From Hormoscilla sp. GUM202 (GTDB lineage: Bacteria; Cyanobacteriota; Cyanobacteriia; Cyanobacteriales; Desertifilaceae): DNA of 64,000 bases. The translations under genes and the position numbers were made by a program. Position 1 is the stretch's first letter; each line of letters starts with the position of its first letter. Shown piece by piece: positions 1-9,181 of this stretch. A model generated the notes under the pieces. It saw nothing but the letters and a program-made list of their open reading frames with translations, made no database searches and had not been told where the DNA came from. The stretch is from positions 1 to 64,000 of the forward strand of contig RFFC02000016.1 in assembly GCA_005518205.2 (NCBI GenBank). The letters are read 5' to 3'.

Positions 1-638
1 GCGGTCATCCGGTCATCGTCGTCCCAACTGCCCTTTTCTTGACGGAATATGTCGTCGCGATCGTCTCCATTAAAATCACCAACGTATAAATTGGTGAAGT
101 CGCCCTTGAGAGCGAAATCCTCCGGCAGGGTGATGGGGTTAAAGTTGCCGTCGCCTTGGGACAAGAGGATCTGAGCAGTCATCCGGTCATCGTCGTCCCA
201 ACTGCCCTTTTCTTGACGAAGCACATCGCTTTGACCGTCCCCATCAAAGTCCCCGATGTACAAGTTCGTTAAATCACCCTTGACGGCAAGACTTTCCGGC
301 AGGAATATGCGGGTAAAGCTGTCGTTATCTTCCGATAATTCCGACAAGAGTACCTGAGCAGTCAGACTGTCATCGTTGTCCCAACCGCCCTTTTCTTGAC
401 GAAATATATCGTCGCGACCGTCCCCATTAAAATCACCAATGTATAAATTGGTGAAGTCGCCCTTAAGAGCGAATTTCTCCGGCAGGCGGATGGGGTTGAA
501 GTTGCCGCCGCCTTCAGACAAGACTACTTGAGCAGTCAGACTGTCATCGTTGTCCCAGCGGCCCCTTTCCTGGCGGAGCATGTCGCTTTTACCGTCGTTA
601 TTAAAGTCGCCGGCGTACAACAAGATCGATCCGCGCTT
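1..638 (-). pseudogene. FG-GAP/VCBS repeat region (C-terminal part, runs off left edge)
   Basis: The minus strand is open from the TGA at 641-639 to the window edge and encodes four repeats of about 60 residues, each with a core like GDFNGDGRDDIFRQEKG followed by W-D-x-D-D. The D-x-D-x-D-G pattern is typical of calcium-binding FG-GAP/VCBS (integrin-type beta-propeller) repeats of extracellular proteins. No start codon with a ribosome-binding site is visible after the TGA. The frame is exactly that of the leucine-rich-repeat gene upstream, so this is most simply the C-terminal half of that protein cut off by a nonsense mutation. Read-through or a sequencing error are alternatives. The 3' end lies outside the window. 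Confidence 0.7.
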
Positions 639-2027
639 TCAGGGGAAACCCTTGCCCACGATGCTGGAGTCGAGAGACGAGACCACAATATTGAATTCAT
701 CTTCTACCTCGCCTCCCGCCGTATCCTCAACCGTTACCGTCACGGGAAAAGTGCCCTCAGTAGTAGGGGTACCGCCGAGCGCCCCACTATTGGAGTCAAT
801 GGTTAAACCGTCTGGCAAACCCTCGGCGCCGTAACTAGCAATGTTGTTGTTGATGTCGCCGAAGTGAGCGCTGACGTTGAGGTTGAAGTTGTCACCGGAA
901 GCAGCATATACCTCAGGAATTTGAGTTTCCAAATAAGGAGGATTTTCCAGGTTGAGGTCTTGCAAATTGCTTAATTCCGAGGGGAGCGTACCGCTCAGCT
1001 CATTGTCGGACAGGTCGAGCCGTTGCAATTTGCCGAGGTCGCCGAGCTCGGAGGGGAGCGTACCGCTCAAAGAGTTGGAAGGCAGGTCGATCGCCGTCAC
1101 CCGCAAGTCTACTACCGTGACTCCATACCAGTCACTAGCAGCATTAGCAGAGGGGGGAATGTCGCTGTTGAAATTCCAGCCTGTCTGGTTGCTCCAATTA
1201 TTCCCAGAAGTACTGCTATAGAAAGCCTTCAGGGCTACATAATCATTGGCGTCGAGCAGCGGGTTGTTTTCGTAGGCGATTCTTAAATCGTCGAGCGAAC
1301 TTAACGAGGAGGGGACGGTACCGCTCAGGGAGTTGAAGCGCAGGTCGAGAGCTTGCAAATTGCTGAGGTTACCATACTCGGAGGGGATCGTACCGCTCAG
1401 AAAGTTGCCGTCCAGAAATAATTGTTGCAAATTGCCGAGCTTACCATACGAGTCGGGCAGGATACCGCTCATGTCGTTGCTTTGCAGGCGGAGGACTCGC
1501 AAATTGCTGAGGTCGCCATACTCGGAGGGGAGCGTACCGCTCAAGTCGTTGTTGGGCAGCCGGAGTTCTTGCAAATTGCTGAGGTCGCCTAACTCAGGGG
1601 GGAGGGTACCGCTCAGGTCGGTCCAGGACAGCTGGAACACTCGCAAATTGCCGAGGCTGCCGAACGCAGAGGGGAGCGTACCCCAAAGGTCGGTCCAGTA
1701 CAGCTGGAGCTCTCGCAAATTGCCGAGGTTGCCGAGCGCAGAGGGGAGCGTACCGCTCAGGGAGTTGTTGCTGCTGAGGTCGAGGACTTGCAAATTGCCG
1801 AGGTCACCGAGCTCGGAGGGGAGCGTACCGCTCAGGTCGTTCTGGCTCAGCTGGATTTTCGTCACCCGATCGCCGACTACCGTGACCCCATGCCAGTCTG
1901 AGACAGCCTCAGCAGGGGGGGGAGTTTCGCTGGTGAAGTCCCAGCCTGTCTTGTTTTTCCAGCGCCTCCCAGAAGTACTGTTATGGAGAGCCTTTAGGGC
2001 AAGATAATCATCGGGATTTAAAGTCAT
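639..2027 (-). CDS. Leucine-rich-repeat protein with putative Ig-like domain
   Basis: The 462-residue product starts with a plant-type LRR N-cap motif (DYLALKALHNSTSG, then W..KTGWDF), repeated near residue 265. About eight LRRs of the form LSGTLPSELGDLGNLQ lie at roughly 55-250 and two or more near 310-355. A He_PIG-like Ig fold follows (LPDGLTIDSNSGALGGTP, about 400-450). Such proteins are usually surface or extracellular adhesion or recognition factors, but no classical signal peptide is seen at this start. The TGA at 641-639 ends the frame just where FG-GAP repeats continue in phase, so the natural protein was probably longer. The start has a modest GGA-type ribosome site. Confidence 0.75.
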   Translation of the reverse strand: MTLNPDDYLALKALHNSTSGRRWKNKTGWDFTSETPPPAEAVSDWHGVTVVGDRVTKIQLSQNDLSGTLPSELGDLGNLQVLDLSSNNSLSGTLPSALGNLGNLRELQLYWTDLWGTLPSAFGSLGNLRVFQLSWTDLSGTLPPELGDLSNLQELRLPNNDLSGTLPSEYGDLSNLRVLRLQSNDMSGILPDSYGKLGNLQQLFLDGNFLSGTIPSEYGNLSNLQALDLRFNSLSGTVPSSLSSLDDLRIAYENNPLLDANDYVALKAFYSSTSGNNWSNQTGWNFNSDIPPSANAASDWYGVTVVDLRVTAIDLPSNSLSGTLPSELGDLGKLQRLDLSDNELSGTLPSELSNLQDLNLENPPYLETQIPEVYAASGDNFNLNVSAHFGDINNNIASYGAEGLPDGLTIDSNSGALGGTPTTEGTFPVTVTVEDTAGGEVEDEFNIVVSSLDSSIVGKGFP

Positions 2028-2204
2028 TGCTTACTTCCTACTTCCATGAAAAAAGTTCCTCATTATTTAAGAGCTCGCCAGCTCTTCTGGCAGGTGTCTT
2101 CTGGGCTGGTGGGCTTCCTCTGGCGAAACCACCAAAGCCGTAAAGTCGGCGAGAGCGCCAAAACTCCCCAACTAGAGCGACCGTGTCGTCTCCGGTCGCG
2201 GCCA

Positions 2205-2382
2205 AGTCCCTATTGTCCCATTTTACAAGCAGCTTCCATCAGATCTCTCTAAGGCCCAGCAGCTTGGGCTGGTTTTTATCACCTTTCCACTATAGTCCCT
2301 ATTGTCCCATTTTACAAGCAGCTTCCATCAGATCTCTCTAAGGCCCAGCAGCATGAGCTGGTTTTTATCACCTTTCCACTAT
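2205..2382. repeat. 89-bp tandem duplication, two copies
   Basis: Two adjacent copies, starting at 2205 and 2294, are nearly identical; each begins AGTCCCTATTGTCCCA and ends with CTTTCCACTAT. Each carries a small stem (CCAGC/GCTGG) followed by TTTTT. The rest of the 2028-2730 gap holds short inverted repeats (for example GCGACCG/CGGTCGC at 2177-2199) and no credible gene. Confidence 0.85.
2256..2277 (+). terminator. Possible short intrinsic terminator (duplicated at 2345-2366)
   Basis: CCAGC, a 7-nt loop and GCTGG are followed by TTTTT on the plus strand. The 89-bp duplication repeats the hairpin at 2345-2366 with two loop changes that keep the stem. No plus-strand gene lies directly upstream, so the terminated transcript is unknown. 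Confidence 0.35.
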
Positions 2383-2452
2383 AGTCGGCCAAATCCCGAG
2401 TGACAATCAACCTTTATCCACCTTTTTCACAAAAAACATCCACCTATTTTTT

Positions 2453-2559
2453 GCCTACCTGCACAAAATGGCAATTTGTCAATCCCCTTCGAATCAACCA
2501 ATTTGTGCCTGCCTGCACAAAATGGCAATTTGTCAATCCCCCTAAATCAACCAATTTGG
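2453..2559. repeat. 54-bp imperfect tandem repeat, two copies
   Basis: Copies start at 2453 and 2507 and share GCCTRCCTGCACAAAATGG and AATCAACCAATTTG segments. A reading frame across this region is repeat-derived and not considered a gene. Confidence 0.7.
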
Positions 2560-2682
2560 GCATCGAAAATCAACCTTTTTGGCACGATCCTCGCCGGTTG
2601 GGGGCGAGAGCGCTTTCCATCCTCGAAGGGGGCGAGAAGATCTCAGAACCACAACCACCGGCGATCGCACTGAGGGAAAATC

Positions 2683-2720
2683 CAAAAAAAGCGCTCACAC
2701 CGAAAGAAGCGTGAGCGCTT
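2683..2720 (-). terminator. Rho-independent terminator
   Basis: A perfect 10-bp stem (AAGCGCTCAC at 2689-2698, GTGAGCGCTT at 2711-2720) is followed on the minus strand by a T-run at 2690-2684. It lies directly downstream of the AAA-like ATPase relic and was probably its terminator. Confidence 0.75.
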
Positions 2721-2730
2721 GGTTTCCTTG

Positions 2731-3060
2731 TCAAATGCCATCTGACAACCGGTCCCGAAAATACTGCCGATACAACTGGCAGCTAGCCGTCACTTGATTG
2801 TGCTCCTTCCGGACCAGTCCCAAACAAATGAGCCCAAATGCCTGTTGAGGCTCTAATACTATCGGGGTTTCTGCTGTCACCACCTGCCGATAAGCCCCCA
2901 GAAGATCGGGGAAGTCTTGAAGAACCTGTAAGAGCGCGTGCGGTCGCTAAAAATTCCCGTATCGGTGGCGGCACTTGCAAGCAACTGGTTCCAGTCCAGC
3001 TCGCAACGGGCCGCTTGGTAAAAGAGCTTGCGCGTTAGATAGGGAAAGCCCCCGACTAAT
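2731..3060 (-). pseudogene. Relic of cyanobacterial AAA-like (AAA_35 type) ATPase, C-terminal end
   Basis: Reading the minus strand with one frameshift gives a segment resembling the C-terminal end of the AAA-like domain proteins common in cyanobacteria. The first part has a GGFPYLTR-like start and a LLASAATDTGIFSD-like stretch. After the frameshift comes a region with VLEPQQAFGLICLGLV and CQLYRQYFRDRL, ending at a TGA at 2733-2731. The N-terminal Walker motifs are absent and no start is visible. The identification rests on remembered family patterns, so it is moderate. The adjacent terminator supports the direction. Confidence 0.5.
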
Positions 3061-3159
3061 CATACTGCCACCGAACGTGACCGCTTGTATCCTGAGTATT
3101 TTTACCGATTGCAAAACTGGGATGCACCCCTTTGCCCTTGACCATAGCTCTCACCCTGA

Positions 3160-3529
3160 CTATATAGGTTCTTCCCACCGCCAAAAAGAGGATCGGTAAT
3201 GATATCTAGCTTGGATAAAATCAATCCGGTCATCACTAACTGAGTAAGTAATACGGTGTTCCTGGGTGAGTCGCCCGTACCATGCACGTACCACACATAC
3301 TCTGGGCTCGCCCGTACCATGTATTGGAACCCAAATGTTTAAGCCGTTCTGGCTTGCCAATCCCTGTAAAAGGGTCGCGCACGATCGCCTCTATCAGCTT
3401 AAAGGCACGGAGGGCTGTCTTGCGGTCTGTTTCAATCCAATAAACCAGGTCTTCACGAAACTCTCGATTAAAGACAGCATCTCGAATTGGGGTTTCTTCG
3501 GACTGCTGCTTATCTTTCTTCTGAGCCAA
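3160..3529 (-). pseudogene. yoeB: YoeB-family mRNA interferase toxin, frameshifted by 37-bp insertion
   Basis: The frame opens as a Txe/YoeB toxin: REFREDLVYWIETDRKTALR, then PFTGIGKPERLKHLGSNTW. The typical C-terminus (LTQEHRITYSVSDDRIDF, then ARYHY) is present but in another frame. The cause is visible: the 14-bp sequence TCGCCCGTACCATG occurs at 3271-3284 and again at 3308-3321, so 37 bp were inserted or duplicated, which shifts the frame. Removing 37 bp restores a protein of about 110 residues with the catalytic-end motif. YoeB toxins cleave ribosome-bound mRNA and are neutralised by YefM, the gene just upstream. As read, the product would lack the C-terminal active site and should be inactive. 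Confidence 0.8.
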
Positions 3530-3830
3530 TCTCTAACTCCTTACGTAGTTCACTGACAGTCTGAGGTTTCTCAGTTCGGGCTTTAACTCTTTCTAGGGCT
3601 GTTAGCAGACGGGCAGCATTTTTGGGCGATCGCAATAAATGAACTGTTTCCATCAAGCTAGACAGTTCATCTGCGGCGATTAAAGCAACGTTTTCACCAT
3701 CAGGTCGGCTAATGATGACCACATCCCGATCGCGTAGCGTGCGTGCAGCGCAATCGGCAATAACTTGCTCGCAGAGTTGAACGAGATTGGCACTAGCGTC
3801 AGTCAAGGTTGTCTGGGTCTGTGTTAACAT
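3510..3830 (-). CDS. yefM: YefM/Phd-family antitoxin with 8-residue insertion
   Basis: The start chosen is the ATG at 3830, giving 106 residues that align with YefM from their first residues (QTTLTDASANLVQLCEQV). The longer frame from 3965 adds about 45 unrelated residues. The middle shows VVIISRPDGENVALIAADE and METVHLLRSPKNAARLL, hallmarks of Phd/YefM DNA-binding antitoxins. The 3' end overlaps the yoeB start by 20 bp, the usual operon order. An in-frame insertion of CAARTLRD between the A-D and R-D of the expected A-D-R-D-V comes from a 24-bp GC-rich element related to a repeat at about 18.8 kb. It lies close to the dimer/DNA-binding part; whether function survives is unknown. Confidence 0.8.
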   Translation of the reverse strand: MLTQTQTTLTDASANLVQLCEQVIADCAARTLRDRDVVIISRPDGENVALIAADELSSLMETVHLLRSPKNAARLLTALERVKARTEKPQTVSELRKELEIGSEER

Positions 3831-3945
3831 AGTCAGAAATAAGCTGATTTGTTCGAGCAATAGTAGATTATAACTTAATGAGTTCCCAGAGGAGGCAAGA
3901 CTGCTAATTTCCTGGGATGATTTACCAGTTTGCGGAGGCGATCGC

Positions 3946-4140
3946 TCAATAACAGAACAACGCATCAGGTTTTTCCAGGCTGTAGTTCAGCCGTTCAAAC
4001 CCAATTACACGACCATCTTTATCTTTAATTAAAGAAAACTCTTCTCCAGTTTCCTCTGCGAGAAACTCTTTACTGGGGTCATCAAACCAGACTGTGAGGG
4101 TTTTACCTTCTTCATCATAGTAAATTTTTAGAGCGTCCAT
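3946..4140 (-). CDS. DUF2283 family small protein
   Basis: A 64-residue protein with the DUF2283 pattern: KIYYDEEGKTLTVWFD near the start, then a glutamate-rich stretch and KDKDGRVIGFERLNYS. Members are small cyanobacterial proteins often found beside toxin-antitoxin genes; their biochemical role is not established. It lies directly upstream of the yefM-yoeB relic in the same direction. Confidence 0.75.
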   Translation of the reverse strand: MDALKIYYDEEGKTLTVWFDDPSKEFLAEETGEEFSLIKDKDGRVIGFERLNYSLEKPDALFCY

Positions 4141-4333
4141 ACAAATTATCCTCGTTTAATTTTGAGTTATCGCCCCTATTGAAGTATTATTGATTTCTAG
4201 TATACGGCGTTGCGAGTTCCACTGTCAATCTCTTACTGGAAGTCTTCTTAATCCTGGCCGAGGTTTTGGAAAGTGACTGGGGACTGAGTAAGTGAAAAGT
4301 AATAGTTTTTTTAGACTTTTGCTCCATCCAATG

Positions 4334-4370
4334 CCCCCTGGTTGACCGACAAAAGTAGTCAACCAGGGGG
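4334..4370. repeat. 13-bp perfect inverted repeat (hairpin)
   Basis: CCCCCTGGTTGAC at 4334-4346 and its complement at 4358-4370 flank an 11-nt loop, 43 bp past the stop of the Ntn-hydrolase gene. There is no T-run, so it may stabilise the mRNA end or act as a weak terminator. Confidence 0.7.
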
Positions 4371-4412
4371 TGTCAGCAGCAATATTCGGCGATTAACTAT
4401 TGCGGCACGGAC

Positions 4413-5465
4413 TTACGACGCCTTTGGAGCAAGCCAGTCGAAGGGATCGGCTGGCTCGAACTCTGCCGACACCTCGCCTGCGAGGATCGGATGACCTTTC
4501 AGTTCCAGCTTCATCGGATCTGCCCCCTCCTGAAGGTTCAGCTTGTCCATCTTGACCCAGAAAATATTCGGACTGATGGCGGATTCAAAATAGTAGATGC
4601 GGCGCTTCTGATCCGCGACCGTCCGCCAGATGGTGGAGGCTATGTTCGGTCGAGCCTCGTCGGTAATACCCAGTGGCACAGAGACGTTGCGCATGATGCT
4701 GAACACTGCTCCGACAGCCTTCCGCCGAGCTTTAAATTTCGGCACTGCATTCAAGTAATAGCTAGCGCGGGCGAACCGGTCCGAGGCGCGGTTGGTGCCT
4801 GGCAGGAAGGTGAGACCTCCGATCTCCTTCCAATAGGCATTGAGCGGGATCTGCTCATCGAAGGGAGGCGAGTTTGTCATCACGTTGTATTCCCGCCCAT
4901 GATGGATAACTAGCTTACCATCGATGTATTCAAAGATCGCTGAGTCCCCAGTCCGGTCGGACAGCGACAGGTGTACGCTAGCGCTGCTGCCATTGGGCAA
5001 ATCTGGTGCAACTATCCCGAATGGTTCGGCTCTCAGTCCCTCGACTGCCTCGTCCACAGTCGCATAATTATCAAGGGCGTATTGGGCCCAGGCTCCAACC
5101 GACAAGGCTGGCTTACCCTCAAGATCTCCGTAATCCCCTTCCGCCAGATAGAGGAGATTGGCAACGAGACCTTCGGAGTTCATGCCGTCGCCGGAGCCGA
5201 TGTCATAGACCGAGGCAATGATGCTGCCATATTTCGAGACCCAGGCGATCGAGTCTGGTCCAACCCCGCCATCACGTTCCATGCCCTTTGGAAATGCCCA
5301 GAGATCGCTGTCAACATCCTCCATCCAGTCCATGCTGCGCCCGGTCATGAACTGGGCGTCACCGGTTTCGTAGACGATCCGGCTGCATGCCTGAGCCACC
5401 GGAGCTACCGTAATCGCCAGGATAGCAATAAATACAACCAATGTAGTGATCAGCTTCTCGATCAT
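4413..5465 (-). CDS. Secreted choloylglycine hydrolase / penicillin V acylase family (Ntn-hydrolase)
   Basis: The 350-residue product begins with a signal peptide (MIEKLITTLVVF, hydrophobic to residue 26) ending in AQA before Cys27 (AQACSRIVYETGD). In this family cleavage exposes the cysteine as the N-terminal nucleophile that hydrolyses linear amides such as penicillin V, bile-acid conjugates or acyl-homoserine lactones. FMTGRSMDWMED carries the conserved R and D residues, and VMTNSP the conserved N near residue 200. Length fits the family. The natural substrate cannot be read from the sequence; quorum-signal or peptide amides are possible. It stands alone, with a hairpin after its stop. Confidence 0.85.
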   Translation of the reverse strand: MIEKLITTLVVFIAILAITVAPVAQACSRIVYETGDAQFMTGRSMDWMEDVDSDLWAFPKGMERDGGVGPDSIAWVSKYGSIIASVYDIGSGDGMNSEGLVANLLYLAEGDYGDLEGKPALSVGAWAQYALDNYATVDEAVEGLRAEPFGIVAPDLPNGSSASVHLSLSDRTGDSAIFEYIDGKLVIHHGREYNVMTNSPPFDEQIPLNAYWKEIGGLTFLPGTNRASDRFARASYYLNAVPKFKARRKAVGAVFSIMRNVSVPLGITDEARPNIASTIWRTVADQKRRIYYFESAISPNIFWVKMDKLNLQEGADPMKLELKGHPILAGEVSAEFEPADPFDWLAPKAS

Positions 5466-5831
5466 AAATCAATCATTGTGAGTGTGAAATTACCAGGTCC
5501 ATTATATCCTTTTATCTATCAAAAGATGTATAGCTAGCCTAAATCATTTGTGCAAAAAATCTGGGGGAGCAACGACCTTTGCTGGGTCAGAATGGGTCTC
5601 CTGTAACATCCCGTAGTTGTGCAACATCCGACATTCCGCACGACAAAGTGTATTGCGTAATGATTACATCGGACTTAATATAGGGTATATTAGAATACAT
5701 TATATCGCACGGGCTTTGAGAAATGCTATAAACCCAGGAGAGCCCTAATTTTATTTGCCATAATATCCCGATCGCTACTACTTACAGTTCCTTGAAGTCG
5801 ATCATCTGTCACTTCCGGTTGATAAGAAATA

Positions 5832-5931
5832 AGTAGTTAGACAAAAATAATTGCACATAGCCATGGGCGACATGCTCCGGATATGGAGACTAGCGCGAGA
5901 GAGTGTGTGAAATTAATTTTGTCCACGTACT
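5832..5931. mobile_element. 100-bp MITE (IS630-related), copy 1
   Basis: The element runs AGTAGTTAGACAAAA... to ...TTTTGTCCACGTACT, flanked by TA at 5830-5831 and 5932-5933. It is identical except for one base to the inverted copy at 48859-48958. Both ends match the terminal repeats of the IS630 element at 59462-60640. The right end abuts the stop codon of the neighbouring membrane-protein gene. The rest of the 5466-5831 gap shows no gene. Confidence 0.9.
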
Positions 5932-6440
5932 TAAATATACATGACTGCAATTCCGGTAGCTACGCCTACTAAACAAACGCTGATCATTGATAAAAATATT
6001 TGGTAATGTTCCAATTTATCGTCTATCATTTTTTCTTTCATTTTCGTCCATCGGATCAGCAAAAATGTCATAACAATAATAGTGCTTAGCCATAAAAACC
6101 CTTCCTTCCACTCATTGGTTTTCATGATTGTAGTAATCACAACTGATATAATAAAAGGAGATGCTAAACCATAACAATACCCTAAAACCAAATCATTGCT
6201 GAATCTATCGAGCACCACAATAGTAGCATAGCAGGTAGCTACTCCGATAATTGGGAAAGTTGCTGCCCAGATATTATTATCGCTGAATTGATAGGCAATT
6301 CCGGATGTCACTCCGTAAAATATTATGCCACATAACATTCCTATGATTGGCAGCTTTCCCCAAATTTGAGGGGGAATAAATGCAGCTAGCAAACTCATAA
6401 AACCTAAGACAAATATTAAGCCCACAGCTATTAATTCCAT
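5931..6440 (-). CDS. Unknown membrane protein truncated by a MITE
   Basis: The start chosen is the ATG at 6440, preceded by GAGGTGAAC; the longer frame from 6497 adds 19 unlikely residues. The 169-residue product is almost entirely hydrophobic with about six predicted membrane segments (for example 1-22, 30-50, 58-78 and 148-168). No family was recognised. Its TAA stop is created by the TA junction of the 100-bp MITE. Skipping the MITE, the frame would continue for about nine more residues (YFLSTGSDR), so the insertion removed only a short tail and the protein may still work. Confidence 0.55.
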   Translation of the reverse strand: MELIAVGLIFVLGFMSLLAAFIPPQIWGKLPIIGMLCGIIFYGVTSGIAYQFSDNNIWAATFPIIGVATCYATIVVLDRFSNDLVLGYCYGLASPFIISVVITTIMKTNEWKEGFLWLSTIIVMTFLLIRWTKMKEKMIDDKLEHYQIFLSMISVCLVGVATGIAVMYI

Positions 6441-6592
6441 GTTCACCTCTAGCTTTACTCGTTCAAAAATGTTGAAGGGCGATCGGCCTGATATCAAGTA
6501 TCATCAATTCCTAGGCACATCGAGTCTAAGGTAGAAACCCTGTTCCTTGACCTACAGTATACCTCGTCGTCAATACCTCTCGGTTAAGACAA

Positions 6593-6620
6593 TTTGAGAT
6601 TTGAGATTTGAGATTTGGGA
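6593..6620. repeat. Heptamer tandem repeat TTTGAGA x4
   Basis: Four consecutive 7-bp units, the last degenerate; the same heptamer occurs five times at 36124-36158. Such heptameric tandem repeats are a known feature of filamentous cyanobacterial genomes. The rest of 6441-6952 contains no convincing gene. Confidence 0.85.
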
Positions 6621-6952
6621 AACTCTCGACATGCGGGACTTTCGGTACTTTATGTGTAGCGAAATTTAACATATGTGACCCTTGATATCCCAACAGCATG
6701 CGCTCATTGCTTGAAATACGGAACTTCGGCATTGTCTGCATGGGTGCAAAACCTTGAAGTATTGGGGCGGGGATTGCTAGCCCTCCTGGCGTCGGGCCGC
6801 TACGCTAACGGGAGGGGATCCTGGTGGCGATTCTTGCAATTTTGGTTTGTGTCCCCCCCCCCACAGGGCTGCGTGTCCTGCGCGAAAAATCGCAATGACA
6901 GATTATTAACCGAGAAGTATTGTGAGTAGAGGCGATCGCCCGACGTTCCAGA

Positions 6953-6984
6953 TAAAAAAAGAGCTGATAATCTATGTTATCAGC
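6953..6984 (-). terminator. Terminator of dnaK
   Basis: GCTGATAA (6963-6970) pairs with TTATCAGC (6977-6984), and on the minus strand the stem is followed by TTTTTTT. It sits about 40 bp past the dnaK stop. Confidence 0.85.
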
Positions 6985-7026
6985 CCTAGAAATTATTTAC
7001 CTAAATTGTCGTTGCGCTCTCTCACA

Positions 7027-8964
7027 CTATTGCGACTTAGTCTCAGAGAACTCAGCATCAATCACATCTGCATTGGCACCGCTAGAGGCATCACCCGATG
7101 CAGCATCTGCACCCGTGGCGCCATTACCGGTAGGACCTCCCACACCAGCTGCATCGCCGCCCGCCTCTTGATAGATCTTGCTGCTGATACCATAGAGGGT
7201 TTGCTGCAACTCGGGTGTTAGCTTCTGTATTTGCTCGTCATCTTCCTTCCCGATCGCCTCCCGCAGGTTTTTCACCAACTCATCTATCTTCGCCTTATCT
7301 TCCGCAGGCACCTTGTCTCCCAACTCGTTGACTTGCTTCTCTGCCTGGTAAGCGAGAGTATCTGCCTGGTTCTTGCGATCGATCTTCTCGCGGCGTTCCT
7401 TATCAGCGTCGGCATTTGCTTCCGCTTCCTGGACCATGCGATCGACTTCCTTGTCATCCAGAGTCGAAGCACCCGTGATGCTGATTGATTGTTCCTTACC
7501 CGTACCTTTATCCTTGGCGGTTACATTCAAAATCCCGTTGGCATCGATATCAAAGGTAACTTCGATTTGAGGCACGCCTCTGGGTGCAGCGGGAATTCCA
7601 TCTAAGCGGAAAGTACCCAGACTCTTGTTGTCAGAGGACATTTCCCGTTCCCCTTGCAGAACGTGGATTTCCACATTCGTCTGTCCGTCCACAGCGGTAG
7701 AGAAGACTTCCGACTTCTTGGTAGGAATAGTCGTGTTGCGAGGGATGATCTTGGTCATCACGCCACCCAAGGTTTCCACGCCCAGAGACAAGGGGGTGAC
7801 ATCCAACAGCAGAATATCTTTGACTTCACCCGCCAGGACGCCCCCTTGAATTGCCGCACCCACAGCAACTACTTCATCGGGGTTAACTGATTGGTTGGGT
7901 TCTTTATCCAGAACCTTCTTCACCAATTCTCGCACGGCGGGGATCCGGGTAGAACCACCGACTAGCACCACTTCGTTGATCGCAGACTTCTGTAACTTGG
8001 CGTCGCGTATGGCATTTTCTACCGGGATGCGGCAGCGATCGATCAAGTCAGAACAGATTTCTTCAAACTTGGCGCGAGTTAAGGTCAGATCCAGATGCTT
8101 GGGTCCATCTTGGGTGGCCGTGATGAAGGGCAGGTTGATTTCTGCTTGGGTAACGTTAGAGAGTTCTATCTTGGCTTTTTCGGCAGCTTCTGTCAAGCGT
8201 TGCAAGGCTTGCTTGTCTTTGCGCAAGTCAATCCCTTCAACTTTGCTGAATTCTTCAGCCATGTAATCGACAATTTTCTTGTCGAAGTCGTCACCGCCCA
8301 GGTGAGTATCTCCAGAAGTAGCCAGCACTTCAAACACGCCGTCCCCCACTTCCAGAATCGACACGTCGAAGGTACCGCCACCCAAGTCAAACACGAGGAT
8401 GGTTTCATTACTCTTTTTATCTAAGCCGTATGCTAGGGCGGCGGCGGTGGGTTCGTTAATTATCCGCAACACTTCTACCCCGGCAATCTTGCCTGCGTCT
8501 TTGGTGGCTTGACGCTGGGAGTCGTTGAAGTATGCGGGAACGGTGATTACTGCTTGGGTGACGGTTTCCCCCAGGTACTTGCTAGCGTCGTCTATCAGTT
8601 TACGTAGGACTTGAGCGGAAATTTCTTCCGGGGCGAATTGCTTGCCTGCTGTGGGACAGTCCAGCTTGACGTTGCCGTTGCTATTCCCCAGCACCTTGTA
8701 GGATACTTCGGTGGATTCGTTGGTAACTTCCGTGTGCTTGCGTCCGATGAAGCGCTTGACCGAATAAAATGTGTTTTCCGGGTTCATCACTGCCTGCCGC
8801 TTGGCTATCTGCCCTACCAGGCGATCGCCATTTTTGGCATAGGCGACCACGGAAGGGGTGGTCCGAAAACCTTCGGAGTTAGCGATCACCGTAGGCGTAC
8901 CACCTTCCATGACGGCGACGCAGGAGTTTGTCGTACCTAAGTCAATTCCAACTACTTTTGCCAT
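7027..8964 (-). CDS. dnaK: Hsp70 chaperone DnaK
   Basis: The 645-residue product is a full-length Hsp70. The nucleotide-binding domain (about 1-385) shows [10 protein letters not shown], then [17 protein letters not shown] and [12 protein letters not shown], and [11 protein letters not shown]. The substrate-binding domain follows ([22 protein letters not shown]), then an alpha-helical lid. The tail is rich in G, A and D and ends in DVIDAEF plus a short extension, as in cyanobacterial DnaK2-type proteins. It refolds proteins with DnaJ and GrpE. The ATG has a clear AGGAGAG site. No CIRCE element is seen upstream. An hsp20 gene lies upstream in the same direction, forming a small heat-shock locus. 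Confidence 0.97.
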   Translation of the reverse strand: MAKVVGIDLGTTNSCVAVMEGGTPTVIANSEGFRTTPSVVAYAKNGDRLVGQIAKRQAVMNPENTFYSVKRFIGRKHTEVTNESTEVSYKVLGNSNGNVKLDCPTAGKQFAPEEISAQVLRKLIDDASKYLGETVTQAVITVPAYFNDSQRQATKDAGKIAGVEVLRIINEPTAAALAYGLDKKSNETILVFDLGGGTFDVSILEVGDGVFEVLATSGDTHLGGDDFDKKIVDYMAEEFSKVEGIDLRKDKQALQRLTEAAEKAKIELSNVTQAEINLPFITATQDGPKHLDLTLTRAKFEEICSDLIDRCRIPVENAIRDAKLQKSAINEVVLVGGSTRIPAVRELVKKVLDKEPNQSVNPDEVVAVGAAIQGGVLAGEVKDILLLDVTPLSLGVETLGGVMTKIIPRNTTIPTKKSEVFSTAVDGQTNVEIHVLQGEREMSSDNKSLGTFRLDGIPAAPRGVPQIEVTFDIDANGILNVTAKDKGTGKEQSISITGASTLDDKEVDRMVQEAEANADADKERREKIDRKNQADTLAYQAEKQVNELGDKVPAEDKAKIDELVKNLREAIGKEDDEQIQKLTPELQQTLYGISSKIYQEAGGDAAGVGGPTGNGATGADAASGDASSGANADVIDAEFSETKSQ

Positions 8965-9181
8965 AATTCTCTCCTGATTATAATTACTACGGGTGTTTGG
9001 CTATTGGTCGAGCCAGGAGTAGGGTTTGGGCTTCCGGGTCTAGCCGTGAAGTTAGCCAGAGCGCGATGTCTCAGATATCCTTATATCTATACTGAGCGCC
9101 TTCAGGCTCTCTCATGAAGGGGGGTTTACCGAACCAGATCGGGGACGGTTGACAGCTATACCCCCTTTGCTGTTGTGCATG

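Noticed and set aside
2400..2714. 104-residue plus-strand frame
   Set aside because: Made of the 54-bp tandem repeat and a terminator hairpin; no domain and no start signal.
3831..3965. N-terminal extension of the YefM antitoxin
   Set aside because: Extra 45 residues do not fit the family and overlap the DUF2283 gene; the internal ATG at 3830 matches the family start.
7027..8964. Long frames antisense to dnaK
   Set aside because: Typical codon-bias shadows of a highly expressed gene; no independent evidence.
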